Of a stretch of 64,000 nucleotides of DNA, positions 19,139-27,622 are shown in pieces. Position 1 is the first letter of the stretch; each line of letters begins with the position of its first letter. A program made the position numbers and the translations under genes. A model generated the notes under the pieces. The model did no database searches and had not been told where the DNA came from. It saw only the letters and a list, made by a program, of their open reading frames with translations. Source of the DNA: an uncultured Muribaculaceae bacterium (GTDB lineage Bacteria > Bacteroidota > Bacteroidia > Bacteroidales > Muribaculaceae); the NCBI GenBank assembly GCA_944320595.1, contig CALUIB010000039.1, positions 1 through 64,000 of the forward strand. Reading direction: 5' to 3'.

Positions 19139-19575
19139 TTAGTGGGTATAGGCATATAGGTTTGCAATACGGAACAAGAAGAACTTCTTGTCGGCAACCC
19201 CTCTGAGGTTTGCCCTGAAGAGCTTGATTTTAGCGTTGAAAGACTCAGCCATCGCATTGGATGAGCGGTTGTTGTAGAAGTTCAGTATTTCATCATAATG
19301 CTCATAGAAGGTAGCGGCTATGACGTTAAATGAGTGAAATCCGGCTTCTTCCACCTTGTTGTACCAGCGTGCCATGGACAGGCGTGCGGCATCCTTGACC
19401 GTGTTTTTGGCAAAGATCATCCGCAGGGAATGGCACAGTCCGTATGCCGTCTTGATGTCCGGGTACTGCTCAAACAGTATCGCGGCCCTTTGCATCTGCC
19501 TGTCGGTCCATTTGTCGGCGGACTTGAACAGGAGATAACGCGAGCGTATAAGCAACTCCTTACGGGTGTCGCCAT
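19139..19575 (-). pseudogene. ISL3-type (ISAon1-like) transposase, C-terminal fragment
   Basis: About 145 C-terminal residues of a DDE transposase, from NGDTRKELLIRSRYLLFKS through NRSSNAMAESFNAKIKLFRAN to YAYTH and the stop at 19139-19141. The N-terminal two thirds are missing: at about 19576-19590 the sequence changes abruptly into a glycosyltransferase gene on the opposite strand. The open frame with an ATG begins at 19555, but homology-like sequence reaches 19575. Together with the fragment at 1-66 it forms an inverted pair. Confidence 0.8.
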
Positions 19576-19576
19576 T

Positions 19577-20257
19577 GGGGATACCCGGTGGGTACTTCGA
19601 CTTGATGCTGACGAGTACTTGTTGCCAGAGTTAGTGCAGGAGCTACAAGAGAAATTGCCCACATTGCCCAATGATGTAAGTGGTATTATCTTCAATCGCC
19701 GCCACATATTCATGGGCAAATGGATGCGGCGAGGGATATACCCTGTGAAACTGTTGCGGGTGTTCCGCTACGGTAAGGGGATGTGCGAGCAGCGGCTGAT
19801 GGACGAACATATACAGCTTTCCGATGGGCGGGCAGTGGAGCTTGAGCATGACTTCTGCGACCACAACCTGAACAACCTCTCGTGGTTCTGCCACAATCAT
19901 GTGAATTATGCCATCCGCGAGGCCGTCGATTTGCTCGACATAGAGCTTGACCTTACCGGGGCGGCAGAAACAGACAACCATAAAGAAATAAGCCCACAGG
20001 CATTGGCCAAGCGGATGAAGAAACACAAGTATGCACGACAGCCGCTCTTTTGGCGGTCGTTCGCCTATTTTTGCTACCGTTATTTCTTGAAAGGGGCTTG
20101 TCTGGACGGAAAAATAGGTTTCCTCTGGACATTCTTGCAAGGCTGGTGGTACCGCACACTGGTCGATGCCAAGGTACTTGAAATAAAGCTGCAATGCGGT
20201 ACCGACCGCGAGAAGATAAAGGCTCTGCTACGACGCGATTACGGCATTACGCTGTGA
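19577..20257 (+). pseudogene. Glycosyltransferase family 2, 5'-truncated
   Basis: About 226 residues of the C-terminal part of a GT-A glycosyltransferase. The DxD-like sugar-nucleotide motif is present (WVLRLDADEYLLPEL at the start), followed by HIFMGKWMRRG, LLRVFRYGKG, DEHIQLSDG and a long alpha-helical tail, as in WaaE/KdtX-type family 2 enzymes. The N-terminal nucleotide-binding half is absent because the gene is joined at about 19576-19590 to antisense transposase sequence. Upstream codons in frame (back to 19334) are antisense transposase and should not be annotated as part of this gene. GC content is clearly higher than in the surrounding core genes. Confidence 0.8.
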
Positions 20258-20321
20258 CACTACAGCCACCGATCTTCTAATACCATTATACTATACCGCA
20301 CAATTTCACACCCGACATATT

Positions 20322-21104
20322 ATGAATATCTCGATTGTCACTGCTACTTTCAATAGCGGTGCGACGGTTCGTGACACTCTGGAGAGCGTGTTGCGACAGA
20401 CGTATGCCGACTTCGAGCACTTGATTATTGACGGTGGATCAACCGACAACACGCTTGAAATTGTCCGTGAATACGAGCCTCGATACCACGGGCGGCTGCG
20501 GTGGATAAGCGAGCGCGACCGCGGCATATACGATGCCATGAACAAGGGCATTGCCATGGCCACGGGCGACGTGGTGGGAATACTCAACAGCGACGATTTC
20601 TACACCCGGCCCGACATCCTTAAATCAGTGGCCGAGGCCATGCAAGACCCGTCGGTCGATGCCGTGTATGGCGACATTCATTATGTGGATGCCGACAACC
20701 TGGAACGCACCACGCGCTACTACTCGTCGGCCTCGTTCCGCCGCTGGAAGATGCGGCTGGGATGGATGCCGGCGCACCCGTCGTTCTACTGCCGCCGCCG
20801 GGTGTATGAGCGGCTGGGCACTTTCGACATATCGTTCAAGATAGGTGCCGATTTCGAGAACCTGCTGCGGCTGATTTATGTGGGCCACATAAACACGCGG
20901 TACCTGCCCATCGACTTCGTGACGATGCGCTCTGGCGGCGCATCTACGTCGGGGCTGCGGAGCCACCGCCAAATACTCGCCGACCACCTCCGCGCCTACC
21001 GCAAGAACGGCGTTAGTTCCAACGTGCTGCTCGAAAGCCTGCGCTATGCAGCCAAAGTGGGCGAAGTGGCAGGTTTTAAATTTAAAAGTGCCTTGGGTTT
21101 GTAA
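20322..21104 (+). CDS. Glycosyltransferase family 2 (WcaA-like)
   Basis: An intact 260-residue GT-A enzyme, probably adding a sugar to a capsule, exopolysaccharide or O-antigen intermediate. It starts MNISIVTATFNSGATV, the usual beginning of the family; the nucleotide-binding DGGSTDNT is at about residues 38-45, RGIYDAMNKGI follows, and the DxD-type NSDDFY is near residue 90. HPSFYCRRRVYERLG matches the acceptor-side motif of WcaA/PglA-like transferases. The codons are much more GC-rich (strings of ctg, cgg, gcc) than those of neighbours, suggesting acquisition with a polysaccharide locus. It follows the truncated glycosyltransferase by 64 nt. Confidence 0.88.
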   Translation: MNISIVTATFNSGATVRDTLESVLRQTYADFEHLIIDGGSTDNTLEIVREYEPRYHGRLRWISERDRGIYDAMNKGIAMATGDVVGILNSDDFYTRPDILKSVAEAMQDPSVDAVYGDIHYVDADNLERTTRYYSSASFRRWKMRLGWMPAHPSFYCRRRVYERLGTFDISFKIGADFENLLRLIYVGHINTRYLPIDFVTMRSGGASTSGLRSHRQILADHLRAYRKNGVSSNVLLESLRYAAKVGEVAGFKFKSALGL

Positions 21105-21259
21105 ATTCGGGAAAAAATTACGAATATTGTGAAATTGTACTTCAAGACCTCAAAGACGTTTTTTTGCAATTATTTCCCCTGATTTTGTCGTATGTGCTTG
21201 TTGGCTCTGCCTCGTTGTTAATTTATTTAGTTTTATTCGATTGTTTCAACGGTATTTCG

Positions 21260-21267
21260 TATATTTG
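21260..21267 (+). promoter_or_regulatory. -7 box (TATATTTG) of the DUF4301 gene
   Basis: TATATTTG matches TAnnTTTG. Transcription would begin near 21275, which rules out an in-frame start at 21267 and supports the ATG at 21300. A TTG at 21241 is only 16 nt upstream. Confidence 0.6.
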
Positions 21268-21299
21268 TGAATAATTTTTTAACTCAGAACCAATTAATC

Positions 21300-22820
21300 A
21301 TGTTGACTCAAGAAGACCTAAAACTATTGGAGAAAAAGGGGATTACTACGGAAATGCTTGATGCACAAATCAATCGTTTCAAGACAGGTTTCCCTTACTT
21401 GAAAGTAAAGTCGGTTGCTACTGTAGGCAATGGCATAACAAAATTGACTGATACCGAAGTGAAACATTACATTGGCTTGTGGAACGACCGTCTTGCCAAG
21501 GGGTGCAAGGTGGTGAAATTCGTGCCTGCGTCGGGTGCTGCAAGCCGTATGTTTAAGAATTTGTTTGAATTTGTCTCATCTGGTCGGCAGATGCCCGAAA
21601 CTGATTTCGAGAAAAAGTTTTTTGATGGCATAACCAAGTTCGCTTTTTATGATGCGTTGAATGCTGCCTGTATAAAGAAATATGGCAAGGACATAGCAGC
21701 TCTTGTTGATGAAGGTCGGTGTGCCGATGTGGTGAAATGCCTAATTACTGATGACGGGCTTGACTATGGCAGCCTGCCAAAAGGGTTGCTGTCGTTCCAT
21801 AAAACAGGCAATACTGTACACACTCCGGTTGAAGAGCATTTGGAAGAAGGTGCGCAGTATGCAAAGGACAAGAACGGCATAGTGAACATACATTTCACTG
21901 TTTCGCCCGAACACCGTGGCGCATTTTCAAAATTGATAGAGGCTCGCATTCCAGAAGTGGAAAAAGAGTGGGGCGTGAAATACGATATTTCGATGTCGGA
22001 ACAAAAATCTTCAACCGACACTGTGGCAGTGACCATGGACAATGTTCCGTATCGTGAAAACGGCAAGCTCGTATTCCGTCCTGCCGGACATGGCGCATTG
22101 ATTGAAAACTTGAATGAGATTGATGCAGATGTGGTGTTTATAAAAAACATTGACAATGTGGTGCCACGCAGATTGCGTGATATTACAGTGGAATATAAGC
22201 AAGTAATTGGCGGCATCCTCATTGAGGTGCAGAGGCAAATTGCCGAATATGTGAAGATGCTCGAATCGGGCAATTACACCATGGAGCAGGTGCGCGAAGT
22301 AGTTTCATTTATGCACAATGTGCTGTGTACGCGCTACGATGAAACCAAGAAACTTGAGGATTCGGAGCTTGTAGTTTATCTGCTTAAGAAACTGCATCGC
22401 CCGATACGCGTGTGCGGCGTGGTAAAGAATGACGGCGAACCTGGCGGTGGCCCTTACATTGCATACAACAGTGATGGAACATCTTCGCCCCAAATCATGG
22501 AGAGTGCCCAGTTTGACAAGAGCAAACCAGAGGCTGTGGAAATGATTAAGAATGGAAGCCACTTCAACCCAGTTGACTTGGTATGCTACATAAAAGACGT
22601 AGATGGGGCGCACTTCGATTTGAAGAAATATGTGGATCCCGACACGGGGCTTATCTCGGAAAAATCGAAATCGGGTGTTACAATAAAGGCTCTTGAATTG
22701 CCAGGATTGTGGAACGGCTCTATGAGCGACTGGAATACCGTTTTCGTGGAAGTGCCAATAGAGACATTTAATCCTGTTAAGACTGTGAATGATTTGTTGC
22801 GTCCACAGCATCAAGGATAA
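21300..22820 (+). CDS. DUF4301 family protein
   Basis: A conserved Bacteroidetes protein of about 506 residues with no established function. It has no signal peptide and should be cytoplasmic. VVKFVPASGAASRMFK near residue 65 and RPAGHGALIENLNEID near 265 resemble the phosphate-binding and uridine-contacting segments of nucleotide-sugar pyrophosphorylases, which suggests (but does not show) a nucleotidyltransferase fold. GEPGGGPYI is a further conserved-looking glycine motif. Start at 21300 (MLTQEDLKLLEKKGI) is chosen because the promoter -7 box overlaps the alternative upstream start. A thioredoxin gene follows after 12 nt. Confidence 0.8.
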   Translation: MLTQEDLKLLEKKGITTEMLDAQINRFKTGFPYLKVKSVATVGNGITKLTDTEVKHYIGLWNDRLAKGCKVVKFVPASGAASRMFKNLFEFVSSGRQMPETDFEKKFFDGITKFAFYDALNAACIKKYGKDIAALVDEGRCADVVKCLITDDGLDYGSLPKGLLSFHKTGNTVHTPVEEHLEEGAQYAKDKNGIVNIHFTVSPEHRGAFSKLIEARIPEVEKEWGVKYDISMSEQKSSTDTVAVTMDNVPYRENGKLVFRPAGHGALIENLNEIDADVVFIKNIDNVVPRRLRDITVEYKQVIGGILIEVQRQIAEYVKMLESGNYTMEQVREVVSFMHNVLCTRYDETKKLEDSELVVYLLKKLHRPIRVCGVVKNDGEPGGGPYIAYNSDGTSSPQIMESAQFDKSKPEAVEMIKNGSHFNPVDLVCYIKDVDGAHFDLKKYVDPDTGLISEKSKSGVTIKALELPGLWNGSMSDWNTVFVEVPIETFNPVKTVNDLLRPQHQG

Positions 22821-22832
22821 ATCGAGACGTAT

Positions 22833-23273
22833 ATGACTATCAAGCAATCTGTTATTTCATTAGTGGTTAGCATACTTGTGTCGTTTGCAGCCAATGCCGA
22901 TGTTAAGCCTGGCAAGGTAAACCAGTTAACACAGACGGAATTTAAAACATTGGTACATGACTATGCGGCTAATCCTGATTCTTGGGCATATAAGGGAACT
23001 CAGGATGCTATAATAGATTTTTCGGCCACATGGTGTGGCCCGTGTAAACGCTTGTCACCAATACTTGATGACCTTGCCAAGGAATATTCGGGCAAGATAA
23101 TATTTTACAACGTAGATATTGATGCTTGTCGTGAATTGGCACAAGCATATGGTGTGTCATCGGTTCCGACCATGCTGTTCTGTCCGGCAGACGGTTCCAC
23201 ACCTACAGCAATAACGGGCGCATATCCACGGGATGAAATAATAAGGGTAATAGATTATGTATTCAACAAATAA
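22833..23273 (+). CDS. Periplasmic thioredoxin-like protein
   Basis: A 146-residue thioredoxin-fold protein with an N-terminal signal peptide (SVISLVVSILVSFAANA). The redox-active site is WCGPC within DFSATWCGPCKRL (Cys at about 68 and 71), and the cis-Pro motif is GVSSVPTML. With a canonical CGPC site it probably acts as a reductase or oxidoreductase for envelope thiols. It is the second gene after DUF4301 and ends at the strong terminator 23272-23312. Confidence 0.9.
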   Translation: MTIKQSVISLVVSILVSFAANADVKPGKVNQLTQTEFKTLVHDYAANPDSWAYKGTQDAIIDFSATWCGPCKRLSPILDDLAKEYSGKIIFYNVDIDACRELAQAYGVSSVPTMLFCPADGSTPTAITGAYPRDEIIRVIDYVFNK

Positions 23274-23312
23274 AAAAAGAAGTCGCTGTAAATCACAGCG
23301 ACTTCTTTTTTT
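23272..23312. terminator. Bidirectional terminator, 18-bp perfect stem
   Basis: Positions 23272-23289 (seven A then GAAGTCGCTGT) are perfectly complementary to 23295-23312 with a 5-nt loop. U runs are present on both strands, so it serves the thioredoxin gene (+) and the aldo/keto reductase gene (-). Confidence 0.95.
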
Positions 23313-23325
23313 ATGGTTGCGAGAG

Positions 23326-24729
23326 TCAAATAGAACGTTTTAACTGTTCCACGTAGGCATCGATTTTGTGCAATTCATGTGGGATGTCGATGCTTTGTGG
23401 GCAGTGTGGTGAACACTGGTTGCAACCTATACAGTGGTTGGCTTGACGCAACTTTGGCACACTGCGGTCGTAACCAATCAAATAGGCGCGTCGCGCTTTG
23501 CTGTAATTGTCATCCTGTTGGTTGGTTATTATGTTGCCCTCATTAAGGCACTTGTTGTAGTGTAGCAAAATTGCTGGTATGTCGATGCCGTAAGGGCAAG
23601 GCATACAATACTTGCAGTCATTGCACGGTATCGTAGGATATTGCATCATCAATGTCGCCGTGTCTTGCAAGAAACTGAGTTCCTTGTCGGTCAATGGGTC
23701 AAGCGGCGAATAAGTGCGCAAGTTATCTTGCAGATGTTCCATACGTGTCATTCCACTCAGTACCGTAAGCACTTCGGGATAAGTTCCGGCAAAGCGGAAT
23801 GCCCATGATGCCACGCTACGTTCGGGTTCCTGTTGTTTCAAGCGAGCCATTATGTTGTCGGGAAGGTTCGACAATCGTCCGCCGAGTAGTGGCTCCATTA
23901 TTATGGCTTGAATACCACGTTTTACCAGCTCATTATACAAATATTCGGCATCGACATTGCGATTGTTTATTTCGTTGGCATTTTTCCAATCGACGTAATT
24001 CATTTGTATTTGTACAAAATCCCATTGGTATTTGTCGTTTTGGGCAAGCAAGGTGTCAAATACATTGATGTCGCCGTGGTATGAGAAACCGAGGTTGCGA
24101 ATACGTCCAGCCTTGCGTTCTTCGAGCAAAAAGTCGAGAATGCCGTTTTTGATATACCGGCTTTCAAATTCCTCCATTCCCCCGTTGCCAACACTGTGTA
24201 GCAACATATAGTCGATATAGTCAACTTGTAATGCCTTATATGAATTATGATACATTTCAATCGACTTTTCACGAGGCCATGTTGAGCGAGCGAAATTCGA
24301 CAGTTTAGTGGCTATAAAATATTTATCACGAGGATAACGGCTTAATGCTATGCCAGTGGAAGTCTCGGATTTGCCTTGACAGTATGCTGGTGATGTGTCG
24401 AAGTAGTTAACACCGTGTTCTATGGCATAATCAACCATTCTGTTGACCATCTCCTGGTCTATTTCACTATTGCCTTCTCGGGCACTTCGGTTATCCACCG
24501 AGGGAAGCCGCATCATACCAAAACCGAGCAACGATACGCGGTCGCCTGTGTGTCGGTTGGTTCTGTAAGTCATTTCGCCGACTTGAGGTTTGCCGTTGCT
24601 TGTTGCCTGTTGCTTTTCGTTGTCGGCACAACTGCCAATAAGGCCTGTTGCAGTCACTGTAACACCTGCCGCACCTAACGTTTTCAAGAAGTTCCGGCGC
24701 GATATGTTTTTTTTATTACAATTTTCCAT
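23326..24729 (-). CDS. Exported aldo/keto reductase with 2x[4Fe-4S] domain
   Basis: A 467-residue oxidoreductase. The N-terminus carries a Tat signal with twin arginines (NISRRNFLKTLG) followed by LIGSC, a lipobox-like cysteine at about residue 34, so it is probably a periplasmic or lipid-anchored redox protein. The TIM-barrel AKR domain has NYFDTSPAYCQGKSE (Asp, Tyr), IATKLS (Lys) and MLLHSVG (His). The C-terminus has ferredoxin clusters CNDCKYCMPCPYGID and CIGCNQCSPHCPQSID. Physiological substrate unknown. It follows the NapH/NapG-like gene by 11 nt, and the two probably exchange electrons. Confidence 0.88.
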   Translation of the reverse strand: MENCNKKNISRRNFLKTLGAAGVTVTATGLIGSCADNEKQQATSNGKPQVGEMTYRTNRHTGDRVSLLGFGMMRLPSVDNRSAREGNSEIDQEMVNRMVDYAIEHGVNYFDTSPAYCQGKSETSTGIALSRYPRDKYFIATKLSNFARSTWPREKSIEMYHNSYKALQVDYIDYMLLHSVGNGGMEEFESRYIKNGILDFLLEERKAGRIRNLGFSYHGDINVFDTLLAQNDKYQWDFVQIQMNYVDWKNANEINNRNVDAEYLYNELVKRGIQAIIMEPLLGGRLSNLPDNIMARLKQQEPERSVASWAFRFAGTYPEVLTVLSGMTRMEHLQDNLRTYSPLDPLTDKELSFLQDTATLMMQYPTIPCNDCKYCMPCPYGIDIPAILLHYNKCLNEGNIITNQQDDNYSKARRAYLIGYDRSVPKLRQANHCIGCNQCSPHCPQSIDIPHELHKIDAYVEQLKRSI

Positions 24730-24740
24730 AGTTATATTTT

Positions 24741-26240
24741 TTACGCTTCATGATGGACTTCATGCCCTTCTACATAAATTGCACTGAATGGGCGGGCAGG
24801 ACACAAATTCTCGCAGGCACCACACCCAATACATTTTTCTTCATTTACGACTGGTATTTTAATAGAGTTTGGGTCGTTTGCCTCCGATGGCACCATCAAT
24901 ATAGCTCCAACGGGGCAATGGCGTGCACAATTCCCACATTCTTGCCCGTCGGTGAGGGGGATGCAATTTTTGCGTACCCACACCGCATGGCCTATATGTA
25001 TTGCCGATTTTTCGGCAACAGTTATAGGCTTTATTGCACCAGCAGGGCACACCTGGGAACACTTGTTGCATTCGGGGCGGCAGTACCCCCGTTCGTATGA
25101 CATTTCGGGCTGCATAAGCCTAGTCAGGTCGGCCGAAGGGCGCAAAACCCCATTGGGACACACCGACACGCATAGTTGGCAAGCCGTGCAATGCTGTGCA
25201 AAGTGGTTTAAGCTCAATGCTCCGGGTGGCTCAATATGGGTGTTGCGATTTGGTATTTTTTTGTCTTCAATTATGGCAAGACCGCCGTCAACGGTTTTTT
25301 CTTGAGCCTTTAATGTTGCGGTCGCAGTTGCTGCCAATGCTGTCACTATAAATGTGCGCCGCGTGGTATCGGTTTCTTGTTGCGTATTATGGCTATTGGC
25401 TGTCTGTCTTGAAACTTTACGTGCAGGACCGAAACTTATAGCACCAAATTCGCAACTGCCAAGGCAATCCATGCAATCCACGCAGCGGCTGTAATCAATA
25501 GTATGGTTCTTGTAGTCGATGCAAGATGCTTTGCATTGTCGAGAACAAAGGCTGCAACTACGGCATTTATCGGTGTCGATACGCACTTTCAGCAAGGAAT
25601 ACCTGGATAAGAAACCGAGTACCGTGCCAACGGGACAGATAGTATTGCAATATGTCCGACCGTTGCGCCATGCAAGCACGGCTATTGTCACAAATGTGAC
25701 TGCGGCAATGATGAAAGTAAGCAGACTCTTTAGCCATACATCGGTATGGTAGAAGGCATAGCTGTCGGCACGTTCGGCGAAATATGCCAGCAAGTTATTC
25801 CCCCATCCATAAATTGGCGCAAATAGGTTATTGGCGATACGCCCGTATGAACTATATGGAGCCAAAAGTGCAGCAACAGACCCAATGCCGGCAATCAAAG
25901 CCACAACAAACAAGGCCAATACGCCATACCTAAGCCATGTCTTGGCAGGGGAGTAGGAAAAACGTCGTTTCTTCCCTTTGCGCCGCGAATTAATCCATGA
26001 GATGACATCCTGCATCACGCCGAGTGGGCATATAACCGAGCAATATACTCGCCCCACCAAAAGTGTTAAAATTACCAGTGCAGCAACTATGCCTACGTTT
26101 AATGCAAGCACGGCTGGCAAGAACTGGATTTTTGCCATCCACCCGAGCCATGCGTGTACTGTTCCTGTAAAATCGAGGAATAGCAATGTTATGGCTGCAA
26201 AAAACAGAATGGCAAGTGTCAGTCTGATTTTCTTTAACAT
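24741..26240 (-). CDS. NapH/NapG-like polyferredoxin membrane protein
   Basis: A 499-residue membrane Fe-S protein. The N-terminal half has about five transmembrane helices with two CxxxCP motifs after helices (YCSVICPLGVMQD and YCNTICPVGTVLG), as in NapH/NosR/RdxA-type quinol oxidases, then cytoplasmic ferredoxin clusters CRSCSLCSRQCKASC and CVDCMDCLGSC. A second twin-arginine stretch with a hydrophobic segment (TTRRTFIVTALAATATA) lies in the middle at about residue 300, followed by a NapG-like domain with at least four more CxxC clusters (CTACQLC, CNKCSQVC, CGNCARHC, CIGCGACENLC). It appears to be a natural NapH-NapG fusion passing electrons from quinol to periplasmic acceptors. Acceptor unknown; the downstream AKR is the obvious candidate. 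Confidence 0.85.
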   Translation of the reverse strand: MLKKIRLTLAILFFAAITLLFLDFTGTVHAWLGWMAKIQFLPAVLALNVGIVAALVILTLLVGRVYCSVICPLGVMQDVISWINSRRKGKKRRFSYSPAKTWLRYGVLALFVVALIAGIGSVAALLAPYSSYGRIANNLFAPIYGWGNNLLAYFAERADSYAFYHTDVWLKSLLTFIIAAVTFVTIAVLAWRNGRTYCNTICPVGTVLGFLSRYSLLKVRIDTDKCRSCSLCSRQCKASCIDYKNHTIDYSRCVDCMDCLGSCEFGAISFGPARKVSRQTANSHNTQQETDTTRRTFIVTALAATATATLKAQEKTVDGGLAIIEDKKIPNRNTHIEPPGALSLNHFAQHCTACQLCVSVCPNGVLRPSADLTRLMQPEMSYERGYCRPECNKCSQVCPAGAIKPITVAEKSAIHIGHAVWVRKNCIPLTDGQECGNCARHCPVGAILMVPSEANDPNSIKIPVVNEEKCIGCGACENLCPARPFSAIYVEGHEVHHEA

Positions 26241-26274
26241 AGTAATATTTATTCTGTCGAAATTATAAACTGTG

Positions 26275-26282
26275 CAAAATTA
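26275..26282 (-). promoter_or_regulatory. -7 box (TAATTTTG) of the Fe-S/AKR operon
   Basis: The minus-strand TAATTTTG is 34 nt upstream of the NapH/G-like ATG and matches TAnnTTTG. The candidate -33 ATTG at 26297 is only 14 nt away, so the spacing is not ideal. Confidence 0.5.
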
Positions 26283-26348
26283 AAAACGAATAATTGCAAT
26301 AAGGTTATACATATTACAGATTTTTGCAGGATTCCATATTAATTCTTG

Positions 26349-26855
26349 TTATTTGTATCCAGACAGTGCCGATTGCAGTATCTTGCGAGCTGCAAAAATG
26401 CGACTTTTTACAGTTCCGATAGGTAAGGCCAACTTGTCGGCAATTTCTTTGTAAGAATATCCGGCAAGGAACAATCGGAACGGTCGGCAATGGTCGGTGG
26501 GGCAATTATTTATTTTTGACATGATTTCATGTGCCGACAAGTTGTTTTCAGGAGTATTGTCTGTTGCCTTTTCGTTGAAGGAGCATTTGCCTGAAGTGTC
26601 ATTTTCTGTGTCTGCTGGTTTGATTTTGGCTGTTCGTCGGCGTTGATTAATGAAGATATTCTTCATAATTACACTCGACCAACCTTGGAAATTTGTACCT
26701 TTTTCAAATTTATTTTTGTTGTCAAGAATTTTTAGCACAGTTTCTTGCAACAGGTCTTTGGCATCATCCAGGTCGAGCGTCAAATTATAAGCCAGCCTGA
26801 ACAACCAAGATTGGGATAATAATATCTGTGACGTAATGTAATCGTTACCGGGCAT
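26349..26855 (-). CDS. ECF-family RNA polymerase sigma factor
   Basis: A sigma-70 family ECF factor of about 168 residues. Region 2 contains LFRLAYNLTLDLDDAKDLLQETVLKI and FQGWSSVIMKNIFINQRRR. Region 4 ends with YSYKEIADKLALPIGTVKSRIFAARKIL, a typical helix-turn-helix. The stretch between them (about residues 90-125) is unusually long and Asn/Thr-rich. Start at 26855 (MPGNDYITSQ) is preferred over 26873 because the -7 box at 26878-26885 puts the transcript start near 26872; 26861 is also possible. No anti-sigma factor is adjacent, unlike many Bacteroidetes ECF genes. Confidence 0.88.
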   Translation of the reverse strand: MPGNDYITSQILLSQSWLFRLAYNLTLDLDDAKDLLQETVLKILDNKNKFEKGTNFQGWSSVIMKNIFINQRRRTAKIKPADTENDTSGKCSFNEKATDNTPENNLSAHEIMSKINNCPTDHCRPFRLFLAGYSYKEIADKLALPIGTVKSRIFAARKILQSALSGYK

Positions 26856-26877
26856 AAGCATAAAGTGAAACACTGTT

Positions 26878-26885
26878 CAAATATA
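26878..26885 (-). promoter_or_regulatory. -7 box (TATATTTG) of the ECF sigma gene
   Basis: The minus-strand TATATTTG matches TAnnTTTG just upstream of the sigma gene and decides its start codon. No -33 element at proper spacing. Confidence 0.5.
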
Positions 26886-26914
26886 GCGATTATATGTGAA
26901 AAAACATATAGCCG

Positions 26915-27571
26915 TCAATATTTTGATATTAATTTAAGCAATTGAGATATGTCATCTATTATATAGTCGGCCTTGGCTGCTGCTAATTGTTGTCTGGAAG
27001 AGTTTCCATAAGTTACTCCGCAGGTTAATGTGTGTGCGTTGCTCCCCATCATAATGTCAACGGGCATATCGCCGACTACAATAGTGTTTTCAGCTTTTAA
27101 GTTTAATGCTTGCAATGTTTTAAGTACGGGGTCGGGTGCTGGTTTTGCATTTATCACATTGTCGGCACCGACAACGTATGAAATATAACTGCTTATCCCC
27201 AATGCGTCAATTAGTTCGACAAGGGAACCGTAAGACCGTGAAGATGCAATCGAGAGAGTGATGCCGAGGTCGTGCAAGGTATGCAATGTACTTTTTACGT
27301 TTGGGAATAATGACGGTGGTATTAATTCTTTGTTCTTGTTGAATATGTCACGATATGTGGCTGCACATCTGTCGAGGGTTTCATCGTCGAGATGCGGATA
27401 TATCTGTGCGAAACACGATTTGAGAGGAAGTCCTATTGTGGATTTACAGGTACTAATGTCTGCAACAGGTAATTCCATTATGCACATTGCTGATTGCATG
27501 GTGGCAACAATGGTGCGGCAGGTGTCGGCAATAGTCCCGTCGAAGTCAAAAACTATAAGTTCTATTTTCAT
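26915..27571 (-). CDS. HAD-superfamily phosphatase (phosphoglycolate phosphatase-like)
   Basis: A 218-residue haloacid dehalogenase-type hydrolase. Motif I is VFDFDGTIADT at residues 6-16 with the Asp nucleophile; motif II is SIASSRS; motif III/IV is NAKPAPDPVLKTL and VVGDMPVDIMMGSNA. The helical cap sits between motifs I and II (C1 cap), as in Gph/PgmB enzymes, so a small phosphorylated metabolite such as phosphoglycolate is likely, though the exact substrate is not determined. Start at 27571 (MKIELIVFDFDG) because the longer frame from 27592 begins within the -7 box. Confidence 0.88.
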   Translation of the reverse strand: MKIELIVFDFDGTIADTCRTIVATMQSAMCIMELPVADISTCKSTIGLPLKSCFAQIYPHLDDETLDRCAATYRDIFNKNKELIPPSLFPNVKSTLHTLHDLGITLSIASSRSYGSLVELIDALGISSYISYVVGADNVINAKPAPDPVLKTLQALNLKAENTIVVGDMPVDIMMGSNAHTLTCGVTYGNSSRQQLAAAKADYIIDDISQLLKLISKY

Positions 27572-27591
27572 TTGTTTCCCGTTTTGTGCCA

Positions 27592-27599
27592 CAAACTTA
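27592..27599 (-). promoter_or_regulatory. -7 box (TAAGTTTG) of the HAD phosphatase gene
   Basis: The minus-strand TAAGTTTG is 20 nt upstream of the ATG at 27571. It is the mirror image of the plus-strand box at 27623-27630: the two form a 9-bp inverted repeat CAAACTTAC/GTAAGTTTG. Confidence 0.6.
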
Positions 27600-27622
27600 C
27601 GTAAAAATAATAGAATTTTCAG

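Noticed and set aside
19334-19576. Plus-strand coding extension of the truncated glycosyltransferase upstream of 19577
   Set aside because: This stretch is antisense to a transposase whose minus-strand reading gives recognisable ISL3-type sequence; the plus frame is only an open shadow.
26891-26910. TATATGT/ACATATA hairpin after the HAD phosphatase gene as terminator
   Set aside because: Stem is only 7 A/T pairs and no U-run follows; too weak to call.
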